64,000 nucleotides of DNA from Advenella sp. S44. GTDB lineage: Bacteria > Pseudomonadota > Gammaproteobacteria > Burkholderiales > Burkholderiaceae_B. Shown piece by piece: positions 57,277 to 64,000 of the stretch; the first letter of the stretch is position 1; each line of letters begins with the position of its first letter. The stretch spans positions 868,001-932,000 of the forward strand of contig NZ_NEXS01000003.1 in assembly GCF_002810445.1 (NCBI RefSeq). Direction: 5' to 3'. Under the pieces are notes generated by a model. That model did no database searches. It saw only the letters and a list, made by a program, of their open reading frames with translations, and was not told the origin of the DNA. Made by a program: the position numbers and the translations under genes.

Positions 57277-58311
57277 TTAATGCACCAGCCCCCGTTCTTG
57301 CAACCAATCCTGGATCAGCCCTGATATCTGCTCCGAATTGGTGTCCATCATCAGCATGTGGCTGTTGCCGTGGATTCCTAGCGCCGGCAGATCCAGCAGG
57401 TCACCATGGCCGCCGGCCCCGTTCAATGCGGCACGGAAACGCTCTTGTCTCTCCTTGATGCTCTTCCAGAATGGGTAGTCCTGAATGTAGTCGCCCCACA
57501 CCCATAGCATCGGCACGTCACGCAAGGGTGTCAGATCCGTTTTATCGGGATCTGGCGAGCCGCTGGGTTCGACCAGCACCATAGCCTTGACTTTGTCTGG
57601 GTACTTTAGCGCAGATGTAAGCGCAAAATTGCCACCCTGACTATGTACAACAATCACGCAGGGACATGCCTCTTGCACATACTGGTCATAGGCTCGCTGC
57701 GTGCGTTCGTCGTTTGTCGCCCAGCGCGGTATGCTTTGCTTGGTGAACTGGTCGAAATCGGCGATGGGAAACAGGGTGCCGGGGATTGCCTGCCGTGCTT
57801 GCGGATCGCTCGCATAGGTCTTGCCAATGCGGAATAACTCCCAGGCTTCCTTTTTCGTGCGGAACACGGGCTCGCCCTCAAAAATTTCAGGATAGCGTGC
57901 CCAAGACGCACGACCGCGTTCGACCGCATCGCTCACATATACACTCCAGCCGTCGCGCAGAAAATCCATTTCCCATCCTGGCTTGCCGTCTGGTTTGGTT
58001 TCATACGTCGTACCCGACAGACCACCGCCGTGCCACAGCAACATGGGCACACTGGCGCGCGGATCTTCCAGGATGGTGTAACGCGTGTACATTTGCCCGG
58101 CGACAAAATCGCCATTGGGATCCAGCGTCACAGGGGGAGAGCCCGGACTGTATACCATTTTCTTGGTTGGCAGGCCTTTTAACGTGATCTGTTCGCCACC
58201 GATGTGATAGCTGCCGACTTCCTTAACGTTTATCCCGCCAGTTTGTGCGCATCCGGCCAATAATGTGATGGCGGAAAGCGCCAACGTTGCATTTCGCATA
58301 GCAATGCCCAT
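57277..58311 (-). CDS. secreted esterase lipoprotein (alpha/beta hydrolase)
   Basis: A 344-residue alpha/beta hydrolase with lipoprotein signal (L-L-A-G-C, lipidated Cys at 21). The oxyanion region L-L-W-H-G-G-G-L-S-G-T-T, the nucleophile H-S-Q-G-G and a C-terminal G-H-G-D / G-I-H-G-N-S-H region are visible. It should act in the periplasm or on the outer membrane on esters of unknown kind. Monocistronic, upstream of the dpp region and divergent from it. Confidence 0.85.
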   Translation of the reverse strand: MGIAMRNATLALSAITLLAGCAQTGGINVKEVGSYHIGGEQITLKGLPTKKMVYSPGSPPVTLDPNGDFVAGQMYTRYTILEDPRASVPMLLWHGGGLSGTTYETKPDGKPGWEMDFLRDGWSVYVSDAVERGRASWARYPEIFEGEPVFRTKKEAWELFRIGKTYASDPQARQAIPGTLFPIADFDQFTKQSIPRWATNDERTQRAYDQYVQEACPCVIVVHSQGGNFALTSALKYPDKVKAMVLVEPSGSPDPDKTDLTPLRDVPMLWVWGDYIQDYPFWKSIKERQERFRAALNGAGGHGDLLDLPALGIHGNSHMLMMDTNSEQISGLIQDWLQERGLVH

Positions 58312-58501
58312 GTCATCTCCTCTTGCGGCTTATCCCGGTTGAGCGCTTATTGCGCCAGGCACTCGGCCGCTTTTCGAGTGCACCTGGGGTCTTTTGTTTA
58401 TTCCTGGCCATTATACGGGGTGGTTCATGTATTACGGAACAGAGGAAGTCGCTACGGACCAGACCATCACGACTGATGGCGGGGCCACTTGATCGCCTTG
58501 C

Positions 58502-58747
58502 GTGAAGACTCTTCTTTCACGATTCTGCTATAAACCGATGGATGATCTGATCCTCAAGGCCAAGCGCCTGACAGACAAGGCCGAGCGGATCAAGTTTTAC
58601 AAAGAAGTGCAGAAGGTCTTTCATGAACAAATACCCATGTCTCCAATGGCAACGGCCGTGGACAATGTGCCCATGCGCAAAAATGTCGCCGGCTTTTGGG
58701 TCAATCCCTTTGGCAAATACCAGTTCTTTGGCGTCAGCCTGAAGTGA
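58502..58747 (+). pseudogene. C-terminal remnant of a dipeptide-binding protein
   Basis: From about 58514 the frame matches the last 76 residues of the neighbouring DppA at about 49 of 76 positions (S-R-F-C-x-K-P, F-H-E-Q-x-P-M-S-P, ending G-V-S-L-K). The rest, about 455 residues, is gone, and no start with a ribosome site exists. It is a truncated paralog rather than a copy of the present dppA, since identity is only about 64 percent. Confidence 0.85.
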
Positions 58748-58779
58748 CCGTATTTTTTTATCAGCGCAAGGAGAATCAT

Positions 58780-58842
58780 ATGGTTACACAATTGTGCCCG
58801 GAGAATGTTCGCTCCACCCCCGGAGCTGTGGGTATTTCCTAA
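58780..58842 (+). other. 20-codon frame with strong ribosome site in the dppA leader
   Basis: AAGGAGA (58769-58774) precedes an ATG that opens a 20-residue frame (M-V-T-Q-L-C-P-E-N-V to G-I-S). It is followed by the 58886 hairpin. It could be a leader peptide or the start of a lost gene. Confidence 0.3.
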
Positions 58843-58885
58843 TTGTTTCTATATTGGCTGCTCTGTAACCTTGCGCTGTTCAAGT

Positions 58886-58922
58886 CAGCCCCCGCAGCAT
58901 TGCGGCACGGGGCTGGCTTTTT
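58886..58922 (+). terminator. hairpin with T-run ahead of dppA
   Basis: CAGCCCC/GGGGCTG outer stem (58886-58892, 58909-58915) with an inner CGCA/TGCG stem, then five T residues. It lies 24 bp before the dppA start, so either it ends transcription from the remnant or acts as an attenuator for dppA. Confidence 0.65.
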
Positions 58923-58945
58923 ACCTTATTTTCAAAGGAACTGTA

Positions 58946-60544
58946 ATGAAGATTAATGCGACACGCATGATTCTGACAGCCCTGCTCGGTGGACTTGCGA
59001 CAACAGCACAGGCGGCAGGCACACTGGTCTATTGCTCAGAAGGCAGCCCGGCCGGTTTTGATACAGCACAATATAGCGCAGGTACCGATTTTGATGTCTC
59101 TGCCGAAACGGTATACAACGGACTGGTGGGGTTTGAGCGGGGCTCGACAGAAGTGATTCCTGCATTGGCCGAAAAATGGGACATTTCCGAAGATGGCCTG
59201 GAGTACACCTTTCACCTGCGTCCAGGCGTCAAGTTTCAGACATCGCGCTTTTTCACCCCCTCGCGCGGGCTGACCGCAGATGACGTGGTGTACACCTTCG
59301 AACGAATGATGAGCAGGGACCATCCGTTTCGCAAGGCCTATCCGACAGAGTTCCCATACTTTACCGATATGGGCATGGACAAGAATCTGAAGTCGGTGGA
59401 AAAAGTGGACGACCATACGGTCAAGTTCACGCTGAACGAAGTGGATGCCGCGTTTGTGCAGAATATGGCCATGCCGTTTGCCGTGATTCTGTCCAAAGAA
59501 TATATGGAAAAGTTGCTCGCCGACGGCAAACCGGAGCTGATCAACCAGCAGCCGCTGGGCACCGGCCCGTTCGTGTTTGAACGCTACCAGAAAGACGCCC
59601 AAATTCGCTACAAAGCCAACAAAGACTATTGGGACAAGGCAGAAGGCCCGCTCGTGGATAATCTGATCTTCGCCATCACCAAAGATCCTTCTGTGCGCGC
59701 CCAGAAGCTTAAGGCCAACGAGTGCCAGCTGGCTTCGTATCCCTTGCCAGCCGATGTTGACCGCCTCAAGCAGGATCCCAATCTGAAAGTGCAGTCCAAT
59801 CCAGGCTTTAACGTAGGTTTCATTTACTACAACACTGAAAAAGAGCAATTAAAGAAACCCGAGGTGCGCATCGCGCTGGACATGGCCATTAATAAACCGG
59901 CCATTATCAAGGCGGTCTATGGTGGGCAGGGTGTGCTGGCCGATGGTCCCATGCCGTCAAGCCAATGGTCTTATGACGACACCATCAAGAGCCGTCCAAC
60001 CGATGTGGCGAAAGCCAAGGAACTGCTGGCCGAAGCCGGCTACCCCGACGGGTTCGATATGGGGCTGTGGTCTTTGCCAGTGGTGCGTCCCTATAACCCG
60101 AACGGCCGCCTGATGGCTGAAATGATTCAGTCGGACTGGGCCAAAATCGGTGTCAAGGTCAGAATCAGTACCTATGAATGGGGCGAATACCTTAAGCGCG
60201 CCAAACAAGGTACGCATGACGCCATTATGGTGGGCTGGACCGGCGATAACGGTGACCCGGACAATTGGCTGGGAAATCTGCTGTCGTGTAACTCGGTCGG
60301 TGGCGTCAACTATTCACGCTTTTGTCATAAACCATTTGACGAGCTGGTGGTCAAGGCCAAGCGAGTAACCGATAAGCAGGAGCGCACCCAGCTGTACAAG
60401 GAAGCCCAGAAAATCTTCCATGAACAGATGCCCATGTCTCCTATCGGTACATCAATTGTGAACGTTCCGATGAACAAAAAAGTCGAAGGCTTCAAAATCA
60501 GTCCTTTCGGCCTCTTTCAGTTCTATGGCGTCAGTCTGAAGTAA
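58946..60544 (+). CDS. dppA: dipeptide ABC transporter substrate-binding protein
   Basis: A 532-residue family 5 solute-binding protein. Signal peptide about 1-23 (A-Q-A cleavage), then L-V-Y-C-S-E-G-S-P-x-G-F-D, typical of DppA. G-T-G-P-F-V-F-E-R-Y and W-T-G-D-N-G-D-P-D-N are ligand-pocket regions. It binds dipeptides in the periplasm for the DppBCDF permease. AAAGGA precedes the ATG at 58946. Frame open to 58805 rejected. Confidence 0.93.
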   Translation: MKINATRMILTALLGGLATTAQAAGTLVYCSEGSPAGFDTAQYSAGTDFDVSAETVYNGLVGFERGSTEVIPALAEKWDISEDGLEYTFHLRPGVKFQTSRFFTPSRGLTADDVVYTFERMMSRDHPFRKAYPTEFPYFTDMGMDKNLKSVEKVDDHTVKFTLNEVDAAFVQNMAMPFAVILSKEYMEKLLADGKPELINQQPLGTGPFVFERYQKDAQIRYKANKDYWDKAEGPLVDNLIFAITKDPSVRAQKLKANECQLASYPLPADVDRLKQDPNLKVQSNPGFNVGFIYYNTEKEQLKKPEVRIALDMAINKPAIIKAVYGGQGVLADGPMPSSQWSYDDTIKSRPTDVAKAKELLAEAGYPDGFDMGLWSLPVVRPYNPNGRLMAEMIQSDWAKIGVKVRISTYEWGEYLKRAKQGTHDAIMVGWTGDNGDPDNWLGNLLSCNSVGGVNYSRFCHKPFDELVVKAKRVTDKQERTQLYKEAQKIFHEQMPMSPIGTSIVNVPMNKKVEGFKISPFGLFQFYGVSLK

Positions 60545-60573
60545 CGATTTCGACTATTGTAGGAGCCAAAACG

Positions 60574-60598
60574 AAGGCTGCCCCCACAGGGTGGCTTT
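60574..60598 (+). other. hairpin between dppA and dppB
   Basis: A 10-bp stem with wobble pairs (60574-60583 and 60589-60598) 30 bp after the dppA stop. Such hairpins stabilise the binding-protein mRNA relative to the permease portion; inferred here. Confidence 0.4.
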
Positions 60599-60687
60599 CG
60601 CTTTGTCATATGTTTTTTCAGGGCACGTGCAATAAACCGGCCATATCTCAATCTCATATGGCCTGAGTGTCCACGGAGGCTGGCCTC

Positions 60688-61716
60688 ATGTTTTCCTTTA
60701 TTCTCAGGCGTCTGGCGATTCTGATACCGACATTTTTCGGCATCACGATCCTGACGTTTCTTCTTATTCACATGATTCCCGGCGATCCGGTGATGACGAT
60801 GCTGGGCGAACGCAATGTCGACCCGGAAATGTACAAATCCATCATGGCGCGGCTCGGGCTGGATCAGCCGCTGCATGTTCAATATATGAACTATCTCGGT
60901 GGTTTGCTGCAGGGAGATTTCGGCAAATCCTTTTCCAGCCAGAGCAGTGTCTGGAGTGAGTTTGCGGCCCTGTTCCCCGCCACGCTGGAGCTTGGCATCT
61001 GCGCGCTGTTGTTCGGTACCGTATTCGGTATTTTGCTGGGCGTGCTGGCCGCGATCAAGCGCGGTACGTTCCTGGATCATGGCGTCATGGGCTTGTCGCT
61101 GACCGGGTACTCCATGCCGATCTTCTGGTGGGGCCTGATGCTGATCATGCTGTTTTCGTCTTATTTGGGCTGGACGCCGGTCTCTGGCCGTATCAGCCTG
61201 ACCTATGACGTGCAGCCCTACACCGGCTTCATGTTGATCGATTCGGTTATCGCGCAGATCCAGGATCCGGAGTACAACAGCGGCGCCTTCATGGATGCGG
61301 TTATGCATCTGATTCTGCCCTCTATCGTGCTGGGCACCATCCCGCTGGCGGTCATCTCGCGGATGACGCGTTCTTCAATGCTCGAAGTCATGGGTGAAGA
61401 CTATGTTCGGACCGCCAGGGCCAAAGGGCTGTCGCCAAGGCGTGTCATCTTTGTCCATACCTTGCGCAACGCCATGATTTCCGTCGTCACAGTGATTGGC
61501 CTGCAAATTAGCACACTGATCGGCGGCGCGGTACTGACAGAAACCATTTTTTCGTGGCCGGGCATCGGCAAGTGGCTCGTCGACGCCATTTTCCGGCGCG
61601 ATTATCCGGTGGTGCAAAATGGCTTGTTGATCGTGGCCGTCCTGATCATCCTGGTCAATCTGGTGGTCGACATCGTTTATGGCATCGTCAATCCCCGGAT
61701 CCGTCATGCAAAATAA
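60688..61716 (+). CDS. dppB: dipeptide ABC transporter permease DppB
   Basis: A 342-residue permease with six TM helices: F-I-L-R-R-L at the start, I-P-G-D-P-V, and the EAA loop D-Y-V-R-T-A-R-A-K-G-L-S-P. ATG 60688 is chosen because GGAGG precedes it; a GTG at 60667 is upstream. Forms the transmembrane channel with DppC. Confidence 0.94.
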   Translation: MFSFILRRLAILIPTFFGITILTFLLIHMIPGDPVMTMLGERNVDPEMYKSIMARLGLDQPLHVQYMNYLGGLLQGDFGKSFSSQSSVWSEFAALFPATLELGICALLFGTVFGILLGVLAAIKRGTFLDHGVMGLSLTGYSMPIFWWGLMLIMLFSSYLGWTPVSGRISLTYDVQPYTGFMLIDSVIAQIQDPEYNSGAFMDAVMHLILPSIVLGTIPLAVISRMTRSSMLEVMGEDYVRTARAKGLSPRRVIFVHTLRNAMISVVTVIGLQISTLIGGAVLTETIFSWPGIGKWLVDAIFRRDYPVVQNGLLIVAVLIILVNLVVDIVYGIVNPRIRHAK

Positions 61717-61726
61717 GGACGCCATC

Positions 61727-62647
61727 ATGAATCAACTCTCAGTGGCTGACACCAGTGCAGCAACGGGCGGTGTCATCACGTACCCGTCGCCCTTGCGCGA
61801 ATTTGTCGCCAGCTTTTCCAATAACCGAGGCGCGGTTGCGGGCTTCTTTTTTCTGGTCATCATGGTCCTGGCGGCAGCGCTGGCGCCCTGGCTTGCGCCG
61901 CATGATCCCTTAATGCAGTTTCGCGACCATATGTTGCAGCCGCCGGCATGGCAGCAAGGGGGTAGCGTCGCTTATCTGCTGGGAACCGACGAGGCCGGGC
62001 GGGACATTCTTTCACGACTGATGCATGGCGCACGGCTGTCGCTGGTCATTGGCTTTTCAGCTGTGATTATCACGCTCGTCCCGGGTATCCTGCTTGGTCT
62101 GCTCGCAGCTTTTTTTCCGTCTTCGGCGGGGCGCTTGCTGATGCGCATGGCCGACATCATGATGTCACTACCCTCGGTATTGCTGGCCATTGCAATTATG
62201 GCAGTGCTCGGTCCTGGCATCACAAATGCAATGATCGCAATTGCGGTCGTGGGCTTGCCCGGCTACATGCGCATTGTACGGGCCTCGGCCATGAGCGAAC
62301 TGGGTAAGGATTACGTTATGGCATCCCGCGTCACCGGCGCTGGTGTACTGCGCCTGATGTTCATCGCCGTACTGCCCAACTGTATGGCGCCGCTGATCGT
62401 CCAGGCGACGCTGGGATTTTCCTCGGCAATCCTGGATATCGCAGCCCTGGGCTTTCTTGGGCTGGGCGTGCAGCCCCCGGCGCCGGAGTGGGGCACCATG
62501 CTTGCCACGGCGCGTGATTACATTACCAGTGCCTGGTGGGTGGTCACCTTTCCCGGCCTGACGATCCTGCTCACGGTGCTGGCGATCAATCTGGTGGGCG
62601 ATGGTCTGCGCGATGCGCTGGATCCTAAACTGAAACGCGCGGCATAG
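61727..62647 (+). CDS. dppC: dipeptide ABC transporter permease DppC
   Basis: A 306-residue permease: F-V-A-S-F-S-N-N-R-G near the start, L-G-T-D-E-A-G-R-D-I-L-S-R, and an EAA loop D-Y-V-M-A-S-R-V-T-G-A. Start 61727 has AAGGAC upstream, 11 bp after dppB. Confidence 0.94.
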   Translation: MNQLSVADTSAATGGVITYPSPLREFVASFSNNRGAVAGFFFLVIMVLAAALAPWLAPHDPLMQFRDHMLQPPAWQQGGSVAYLLGTDEAGRDILSRLMHGARLSLVIGFSAVIITLVPGILLGLLAAFFPSSAGRLLMRMADIMMSLPSVLLAIAIMAVLGPGITNAMIAIAVVGLPGYMRIVRASAMSELGKDYVMASRVTGAGVLRLMFIAVLPNCMAPLIVQATLGFSSAILDIAALGFLGLGVQPPAPEWGTMLATARDYITSAWWVVTFPGLTILLTVLAINLVGDGLRDALDPKLKRAA

Positions 62648-62656
62648 GAGTCACGA

Positions 62657-63637
62657 ATGAGTTTATTGAACATCCGTAACTTGTGCGTGCGATTTGGCAC
62701 TAAAGACAAACCGTTTCTCGCTGTTGACGGGGTTGATTTGACTGTGAATGAGGGCGAGCTGCTGGGCATTGTGGGTGAGTCCGGCTCGGGCAAATCGGTG
62801 TCCATGATGGCCATGATGGGCTTGCTGGACGGGCAGGGGACCGTGACCGCAGATCAGATGCTGTTTGATGGGCAGGAACTGTCTGTGCTGACTCCCAAGC
62901 AGAAGCGCAAGATCATCGGCAAGGATATTGCCATGATTTTCCAGGATCCGATGACCGCATTAAATCCCAGTTATACCGTTGGCTTTCAGATTGAGGAAGT
63001 GCTCAAAGTGCATATCGGCCTTGACCGTAAGGCTCGCCGACAGCGTGCTATCGAGCTGATGCGCGAAGTGGAAATTCCCGATCCCGAAAGGCGTTTATCA
63101 GCCTATCCCCATCAATTGTCCGGCGGGATGAGCCAGCGCGTGGCCATTGCCATGGCGATTGCCTGTGAACCGCGTCTGTTGATTGCTGATGAGCCCACCA
63201 CCGCGCTGGACGTGACGATCCAGGCGCAAATCATGGACTTGCTGCTGCGTTTGCAGAAAGAGCGCGGCATGGCTTTGCTGATGATCACGCACGATCTGGC
63301 CGTGATCTCGGAAGTGGCGCAGCGCGTGGTCGTGATGTATGCAGGACAAGTGGCCGAGACCGGGGCAGTGCGCGACGTTTTTTTTGAACCGGCTCATCCC
63401 TACACACGAGCATTGATCGCCTCAATTCCCGAATCGTGTCGCGGTTCGCGGCGCTTGTCCACGTTACCGGGCATTGTACCGGGGCAATATGATCGCCCTT
63501 CGGGTTGTCTGCTCTCGCCACGTTGCCCCATTTCCCAAGACCGTTGCGTGCGTGAGCGTCCGGAACTTATCAGCTATAGCGGCAGGTCGGTGCGCTGTCA
63601 TACACCGCTGATTCCCTTGCAGGAAGCCAAGTCATGA
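62657..63637 (+). CDS. dppD: dipeptide ABC transporter ATPase DppD
   Basis: A 326-residue ATPase: Walker A G-E-S-G-S-G-K-S at 40-47, signature L-S-G-G-M-S-Q-R-V, Walker [11 protein letters not shown], and the oligopeptide C-terminal domain with a C-x-x-x-x-x-C Fe-S-like stretch (R-C-P-I-S-Q-D-R-C). It overlaps dppF by ATGA. Confidence 0.95.
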   Translation: MSLLNIRNLCVRFGTKDKPFLAVDGVDLTVNEGELLGIVGESGSGKSVSMMAMMGLLDGQGTVTADQMLFDGQELSVLTPKQKRKIIGKDIAMIFQDPMTALNPSYTVGFQIEEVLKVHIGLDRKARRQRAIELMREVEIPDPERRLSAYPHQLSGGMSQRVAIAMAIACEPRLLIADEPTTALDVTIQAQIMDLLLRLQKERGMALLMITHDLAVISEVAQRVVVMYAGQVAETGAVRDVFFEPAHPYTRALIASIPESCRGSRRLSTLPGIVPGQYDRPSGCLLSPRCPISQDRCVRERPELISYSGRSVRCHTPLIPLQEAKS

Positions 63638-64000
63638 ATGATATCGTTTTGAAAACAGAAAACCTGACCCGCCATTATGATGTGTCGCAGGGGTTTATGA
63701 AACCGCGTGCCACGCTCAAAGCACTCAATGGCGTGTCGCTTTCACTGCAGCGCGGTAAAACGCTGGCGGTGGTGGGCGAATCCGGTTGCGGCAAATCGAC
63801 GCTGGCGCGACAGATTACCATGATTGAAGCGCCGACCTCCGGGAAGTTGTGGCTGGACGGGGACGCGGTGGATGCGGGCTCCTCTTCACAGATCAAAGCC
63901 TTGCGCAGCAAGGTGCAAATGGTGTTTCAAAACCCCTACGGCTCGCTCAACCCGCGTCGCAAGATTGGCGATCAACTGGAAGAGCCGCTGATCATTAACA
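63634..64000 (+). CDS. dppF: dipeptide ABC transporter ATPase DppF, 5' part
   Basis: The first 122 codons: Walker A G-E-S-G-C-G-K-S at 48-55 and the Q-loop [11 protein letters not shown]. The frame runs past the window end. ATGA overlap with dppD. Second ATPase of the transporter. Confidence 0.93.
   Translation, partial: MNDIVLKTENLTRHYDVSQGFMKPRATLKALNGVSLSLQRGKTLAVVGESGCGKSTLARQITMIEAPTSGKLWLDGDAVDAGSSSQIKALRSKVQMVFQNPYGSLNPRRKIGDQLEEPLIIN

Noticed and set aside
1-64000. CRISPR arrays, insertion sequences, tRNA/rRNA genes, riboswitches
   Set aside because: No regularly spaced repeats, transposase frames, cloverleaf or known aptamer patterns were noticed in the intergenic regions.

Overview
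The window reads as chromosomal DNA of a betaproteobacterium of the order Burkholderiales, most likely family Alcaligenaceae (inference from gene content and order: minCDE next to glnS, amgK-murU-lptD-surA-rsmA, glyQ-glyS-gmhB-plsC, gcdH with a LysR regulator, a tandem double-length UvrA, dppABCDF). Genus cannot be fixed from sequence alone; Advenella or a close relative would fit. Coding density is high, genes run in short operons with many 4-nt start/stop overlaps, and I see no insertion sequence, prophage, CRISPR array, tRNA or rRNA gene.

Layout. 1-2.5 kb: an SDR oxidoreductase, an alpha/beta hydrolase and a MaoC-type hydratase. 2.8-8.4 kb: a urease cluster ureA-ureB-ureC-ureF-ureD-ureG plus a HupE/UreJ nickel permease; no ureE is present, UreB carries a long disordered N-terminus and UreG a His-rich C-terminal tail. 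8.7-11.0 kb: glutaryl-CoA dehydrogenase with its divergent LysR regulator. 11.0-11.9 kb: a DUF4180 gene lying in a segment bounded by 22-bp near-identical direct repeats. 11.9-16.8 kb: purU, an FAD oxidoreductase, a flavin reductase, pdxH, chaC (all minus), then tcdA. 17-24 kb: a DUF2239 gene behind paired ACCCGGGT palindromes and a 1899-residue tandem UvrA with a LexA box upstream. 24-30 kb: pdxA, a 42-residue basic small protein with its own promoter and terminator, a family 2 glycosyltransferase, an acidic hypothetical protein, ettA and a glycine-zipper lipoprotein. 30-34 kb: minC-minD-minE and glnS. 34-38.5 kb: a two-gene membrane unit resembling cytochrome bd subunits I and II but without recognisable heme ligands, overlapping tail-to-tail with an EnvZ/OmpR-type two-component system. 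38.5-46 kb: a coiled-coil membrane protein, the cell-wall recycling pair murU-amgK, and divergent lptD-surA-rsmA. 46-54.7 kb: glycerate kinase, pyruvate kinase, gloA, then a tightly packed minus-strand operon glyQ-glyS-gmhB-plsC-metalloprotease. 54.8-58.3 kb: a crotonase, class I fumarase and an esterase lipoprotein. 58.5-64 kb: a dipeptide ABC transporter operon dppABCDF (dppF runs off the window) preceded by the C-terminal remnant of a second substrate-binding protein.

The most interesting candidates for a new system are the heme-ligand-less CydA/CydB-like pair (34.1-36.3 kb), the SOS-linked tandem UvrA (18.0-23.7 kb), the UreE-less urease cluster, and the repeat-bounded DUF4180 segment. 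All residue comparisons were made by eye against remembered family sequences; no searches were run.
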